Assembly: GCA_003118195.1 (NCBI GenBank)
Contig: BEXV01001089.1
Location: 26,892 to 90,891 of the forward strand
Reading direction: 5' to 3'
Origin: Hemicentrotus pulcherrimus
Lineage: Eukaryota > Echinodermata > Echinoidea > Camarodonta > Strongylocentrotidae
Length of the DNA: 64,000 bases
Below the pieces are notes generated by a model, which was not told where the DNA came from, ran no database searches, and worked only from the letters and a program-made list of their open reading frames with translations. Below are positions 59,140-64,000 of this stretch, in pieces. How positions within the stretch are numbered: position 1 is the stretch's first letter; each line of letters opens with the position of its first letter. The translations under genes were made by a program, and so were the position numbers.

Positions 59140-59578
59140 CTGGGAAAACACGCACAAAAGAAATGAAAATTAAGTCAGGGATCCATTTAAATTATCTATA
59201 GTAAAAAAAAAATAAAAAAATAAAAAACTTTGCTTATGGTAACAACCAGTTTTTTTTGTTGTTCCAATAAACTGTCACAAATTGAATAGATTCAGTGCTT
59301 CACTGCTTGGTTTTAGCTTCATATCATACAAACAGAAATTTCACCAAATCTGGGATCATAAGGATGCATACAAGTTTTCCTTAATCACTTTTTCTTTGCT
59401 AATTTTGTAATACCAATTAAATTCAATTCTTTCTTTTACTTCATTGAATACATATTGATATGAACTACTGAAATGCAAGTAAAATATCATCAATGAACAC
59501 AGACTTGCAGTATTATGAAATATATCAATGGAATTCATTGGTTTCCTATTCAACATAAAGCGGCTATATAAACTAAAG

Positions 59579-59893
59579 CTATGGTCACAAATCTAAGCAG
59601 CGACCGACCGATCAGTAGCCTGCTCGGTCGCTCGGTCGCTGCTGGAATTTAGGCATCGCTCAGCAATTAGGTCGGTGCCGGGCGGCGACCACCCAGGCAC
59701 CGAGCGTATTTTTGGGCGGCGAGTGAAAAGTGAGCAGGCGCCGCCCAAATTTTAACTCCGCGCTAAAACTTCAGCGGCGACCGAGCGATGCCCTAAAAAT
59801 GAGCGGTGCCTGGGCGGCCGCCGGGCCACGAATTGGTTAAAAACTTGCCACTCGGCCGCCGAGCAGGCTACTTTTGGGTAATGTGACCATAGC
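59579..59893. mobile_element. GC-rich foldback element with GCTATGGTCACA ends
   Basis: 315 bp bounded by GCTATGGTCACA and TGTGACCATAGC (perfect 12-bp inverted repeats). The interior is GC-rich and full of CGGTCGC/GCGACCG and GGGCGGC units, in strong contrast to AT-rich flanks. Arms include AGTAGCCTGCTCGG and GAGCAGGCTACTTT. Confidence 0.88.
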
Positions 59894-62109
59894 ATAACAC
59901 ATGAACAGCAGACAACAACAAAAGATTAGCTGCATGCACATCCTGAAACTGAAAGATGTAGGCTCTGTTCAAGGCTAAGGGAATTGTTGTTAAGTGTCAA
60001 ATAAGAGTCTTTGCTGACCAACTAGGTTTCATGCCTGTATTAAAACTTAAAGAAATTTAACCGCTAAGTTTAGGATAGTATACTCTACATGTATATTTAG
60101 CTAATGGGTCAGACTCATAGTCATACAAGGGCCCTTTTTCCATTTTGGCTGATACCTACATGTACTCAAATCTCAAAAATACATGTATCTATTTGTGAAT
60201 ACCGGTAGTTTTTTTCTTTTCTTTGGATTTACATGAAGTAATACAAAGATTGAAAATGTACCACCCACACAACAAATCCTGTACAAGATAATAGGGGTCA
60301 CTGACACAAAGTTTAAGATTGCACCATGAAATTATCTTCAGGTGCTGACAGCAGCATCTTGTTCCTTTTAATGAAAACTCTATAAAATTCTCAGGAATGT
60401 CGGCAAAGTCCTCCATCTTTCATTAAGCAGTTTTTCTTCATTTTTGGAGAGAAGATAGAGTTATCTCAAGCGCTATCAGTAAATCTTATCTTTTTAGCAT
60501 TTCCATCTTGTCAACATAACTCATCTGATTGTCTTTTCATCCCCAATGAATTGGATAAATGTCCTTCAAAGAAATACAAACTGTCTCTTCAGAGGTCTGG
60601 CTATTAAAAACAATTCTGTGTGGCTGTACAAAGTACAGTCCTACAAATAACCCACCCACTGCCGCCCACACTGCAGAGCCCAACGTCATGCTCATCCTAT
60701 CTCTATCATGAACTAGGAATTAAAGGAGTAATTACAATTTCCTTGTAAAGTTGGATGCTATATTTAAAAAATGGTACGCTTTGTCTTCAAATATCAATAG
60801 ATCCACATATGCTTAGCTGTCAGTATAATGCTCATCACTGTTTTGATATTTAGTATTTCAAATTAATCATCCTTTGTGAAGGCATGGCAAACTTTGTGTG
60901 TGATTGATTCATTTACAAATAGTAACTTTTGGTTTATCAGGTTTTCAACACATTTTTGCTAATCTCTCTATTATCTCTCTTCTTATTTCCAGGATGGACT
61001 TCCTCTTTGACTTTGTTCAATGATGGTTGCAAAAATAATACTGAAAAATACATATTTTATTCAACTAAGTTAACAAAAGTTATAGGTTTTTCATTTCAAT
61101 CACGGTTTTAAATGAAACAATGTCCTTGGGATTATCTTTTAATCTGAACTTTATCTAGTGGCGGCATCATTCAGAAAATATCAAAAAGTGATGAATGGGA
61201 TGTTTGGATGGCATATTCTCTAGACAATTCCTTCCCATACTCATAAATCATCTGAGATCTCTTTTGATAGCATCAATCTTGAAGCAATAGCCATGTTCAC
61301 ACAGGGCCATCATAGTTTTAAACTTTGCGTTTGCGAAACTTGGAGTTACAAACAAGGATCCACTAAGAAGGATGAGGGTTCTCATTAAGGGACCAAGACA
61401 ACAAGTCGTCGCCTGTCTGGCAGAAGGGCATTAGTTCGAATTTCAGGTAAAAAATGAGATGTTAAGCAGAAGGGCGTTAGAACTGAATCGCCTCAAACTA
61501 TTATAAAAACAGACTAATTTCCACACAAAAATTGTGGTCGTGTTCTACTAAAACATTTCTATTAGTCTTTTAAGTTTTAAACCACTTTACAGGACGGAAA
61601 TCAGTTTAAAGATAAAACAAATCTTTAAATGTGAATAATTCGAAAAGTAGCTTTCGAGTCAATCGAGCGATAACGCCCTTCAGCCAGCCGGCCAACGAAA
61701 TATTCAATGTTTAACTACCAAGTTAATTGCATATGCATGGCACATAACTTCAAGTAAGGACCCTCTGTTGCTTGTAGTTCTAACGCTAACCATACAATCG
61801 CTTGTAGTTAACAACTTCAAGTAAACTTTAAGTTTCATAAACATGACTGCCTAGGCATGGTCTCCACACTGTGAGAAAACTTTTAGGTTTCATTACAGGA
61901 CCTAAATTTAAAGGTAAAAGATTCTTGTGTAAACCTAACCAATAGTATTTCTGCATGACAGAAACTGATCATCAATGACCCACGTGTGAACTCTGCCTTA
62001 TTGCAGAAATCCTGGAAGATATTCACCACTTCTCCCTTACTTTTAATAGAGTTTTATTCTTTAAAACTGTTATCCTATTCCCCACCATGTGCACTTCAGA
62101 TTTTTACTT

Positions 62110-62330
62110 TTTTCTTCTTCTCTTTCTCATTATGGCTGTCTTTCTCCCCTATCCTCTCCTCTCCATCTCCTCACTACTTTTTCTTTTTTTCTCAGTTACC
62201 TTCTCTCTTTCTTAAAACCTCTCTCCCTCTACCTGTTCCCATTTCTCTCTCTCCAGTCTCCACATCTTTCTTTCCCCCTACATTGTATCTCTCTTTTGTG
62301 CTCTCTCTCTCTCTCTCTCTCTTGCTCTCT

Positions 62331-62369
<39 letters not shown>

Positions 62370-62430
62370 TCTCTATCTCTCTCTCCCTGATCACCGCTGT
62401 CCCTCTCTCTCTCCCTTTTTTTCTCCATAC
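62110..62430. repeat. Pyrimidine-rich (CT)n tracts
   Basis: Long CTCTCT and TTCTCC runs. The three open frames across it are low-complexity artefacts. Confidence 0.93.
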
Positions 62431-62680
62431 ACCTGTCCCCCCATCTTAGTCCAACATTTGTTTATACATACTTCTTTTGAACTTTCTGCCTCTCTTATAA
62501 ATTGTGTAGGTAATACTTTGCCTGCTTTTCTTGGTCTATTTGTAACATAACACTAGTTCACTGTCTGGGCTATATTTAAAGTAGGTTACATTTGTCATTA
62601 GGTGCATCACCTCTAGCCCACCCAACCACAAGCTTCAGATGATAGACCCATTGGCACTGCTCATAGCAACACACCCCATG

Positions 62681-62770
62681 TCCACACATAACAAATTCAT
62701 CGTATAACTACCCCGAATTGGTATCGTTATACCGTTTCGGGATAGTTAAACAATGAAATTGTGTGTGAGG
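62681..62770. mobile_element. Small foldback element
   Basis: TCATCGTATAACTACCCCGAA at the left arm pairs imperfectly with TTCGGGATAGTTAAACAATG at the right, and the outer TCCACACA with TGTGTGAGGA. A related GTGTGTGGACACG at about 63107 may mark a larger nested element. Confidence 0.6.
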
Positions 62771-64000
62771 ACTCTTACTGACAATACGTCGTATAACAAA
62801 TATTGTATAATGAAACGCAGGTTTGGGCATCGTTTCAAACTAGAACTCGATAAAGAATCACGCTTAATCCCGAAATGTGTTGTGTCTGGACTTAACTACT
62901 ATAAGTGGTCAAACTAGAATGGTATAACTGGGCGGGGCTTAACGTGACCACGCGCAAAAGGACACCAGGGGTCTCTTTTCAGCTTTCGTTTCATGACCGC
63001 AGTAGTAAACAACGTTTCGCTGTAAAGTTTAGGGAACACTTTCTGGTGTACATGGACGCCCTGAAGTTTATACGTTTCATTATTGAGCTTCCGGATAAAA
63101 TACTTTGTGTGTGGACACGATGTAAGTCACCTAGATTCATGTGTAATGCAGAATTTAGTTTTAAAACATCAATGGTTTTTCCATATTGGGTTTTCTGTAG
63201 AGTGAATGAGCCTACGAACTAGTGCTTTTTCACCAGCAAGCTATGCAGCTACATTGTCAAAATATTGGGTTTCTAAAAATAAGCCCAAGTCTTAAAAACA
63301 AAATGTGCTATTTTCATCATAATTGTGAATTCCATGTCGCTTGAGCTACCAAATACCTGTATAGCTTTGTTTGGACGATAATTTGGCCTGATCAGAGTAC
63401 CGGTAAATGGGCTATGCATTTTGAAAACCTGGTCGAATGGAGACGGACCTAATGAGGTTCATATAAAAGGAGAACACCCAAAATATGCCATTGTGTTCTC
63501 CACTGCCCACGCAATTTAAATACATGAAACAAAACTGGTTAAAATAGCCTTGAGGGAGTTTATTTTAATGTCACCTGCTTATACATTCACACCCAAAAGC
63601 ATAAATACAGGGACTGGGTCACTCCAGTAAAAACCCGATGGGAATGGTTTTAATAGTCAGTAGGGCATGTTGTTTGCATTTTATGTCTATTGTGCTTTCT
63701 TTTGATGGATTTTGTATGACCATCTGTTTAAATTACATTTTCCATAATACTAGTTCTCTTTACAAACAAGTGTGAATTTATTGAAAAATCTCAGAGCTTT
63801 CTGGTGTAGAAGGTAAATCATCAAGAAATTCAGGTCTTAGTGACAATAAGAACTGGAACAGTTCTGGAACAGTTCAAAACTTAAAGGTACTTTGTCCCTT
63901 TTGCAGCCAACTTCAAATTCTGTACAATTTTGCAGGAATTATGAATATGTCATGTATGTCCTATCTGTGAAATTTAAATGTTAGCAGTGTCCTAATATTC

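Larger units (their letters stand above)
59140..64000. other. Upstream intron or 5' region
   Basis: No further PKD1-like exon recognised. Holds a GC-rich foldback element, CT-rich tracts and another palindrome. Because exon 1 begins inside a PKD repeat, at least one further exon must exist to the right. Confidence 0.6.

Noticed and set aside
61290..61990. Element bounded by TGTTCACAC and GTGTGAAC
   Set aside because: The inverted ends are short and may be chance; no second copy in the window.
62089..62550. Plus-strand frame of 153 codons
   Set aside because: Translation of CT microsatellite; low complexity.
62679..63120. One large transposon with GTCCACACA ends
   Set aside because: Ends match over only about 10 bp and no inner domain is visible; only the smaller palindrome at 62681-62770 is supported.

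Overview
This is an animal nuclear window, AT-rich, intron-dense and full of short interspersed and foldback repeats. The gene family, the tRNA-derived SINEs and the many short palindromic elements suggest an echinoderm, most likely a sea urchin. That organism call is an inference; no species-specific marker was seen.

One protein-coding gene dominates, on the minus strand from about 59.1 kb down to the left edge: a polycystin-1-like (PKD1/REJ family) receptor. I recovered 46 consecutive coding exons (about 9.54 kb, about 3,180 codons). Each has AG/GT splice borders, and intron phases match across all 45 junctions. Both gene ends lie outside the window: no start codon or signal peptide is seen on the right, and the channel-like last six membrane segments and C-terminus lie beyond the left edge. 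Residue numbers below count from the first visible codon.

Layout in transcription order (right to left). Exons 1-14 (59.1-35.2 kb) encode a long array of PKD repeats. Exons 14-25 (35.3-25.9 kb) encode the REJ module, interrupted by about 475 residues of Ser/Thr-rich, mucin-like sequence (exons 19-22). Exons 26-34 (20.5-13.1 kb) encode the GAIN-like region and a GPS autoproteolysis motif with the canonical H-L-S site. Exon 35 is the first membrane segment, exons 36-37 the PLAT domain, exons 38-46 four further membrane segments and their loops, ending in the conserved polycystin RFARP segment.

Two in-frame TGA codons interrupt an otherwise intact reading frame (exon 7 at 42238-42240, exon 45 at 845-847), in nearly identical contexts. 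They may be nonsense alleles, assembly errors, early decay or recoding; this is the observation most worth checking. Other notable items are a truncated, stop-containing copy of a PLAT exon inside its own upstream intron, two intronic tandem arrays grown from exon edges with their splice acceptors, two SINEs that share a body but carry different promoter heads (one 7SL-like, one tRNA-like), and a TTAA-flanked miniature element family next to splice donors.

The rest is intron or upstream sequence holding SINEs, foldback/MITE-like elements, a non-LTR retrotransposon fragment, microsatellites and two assembly gaps (19550-20218 and 50672-50821). I found no second host gene, CRISPR array or convincing functional tRNA.
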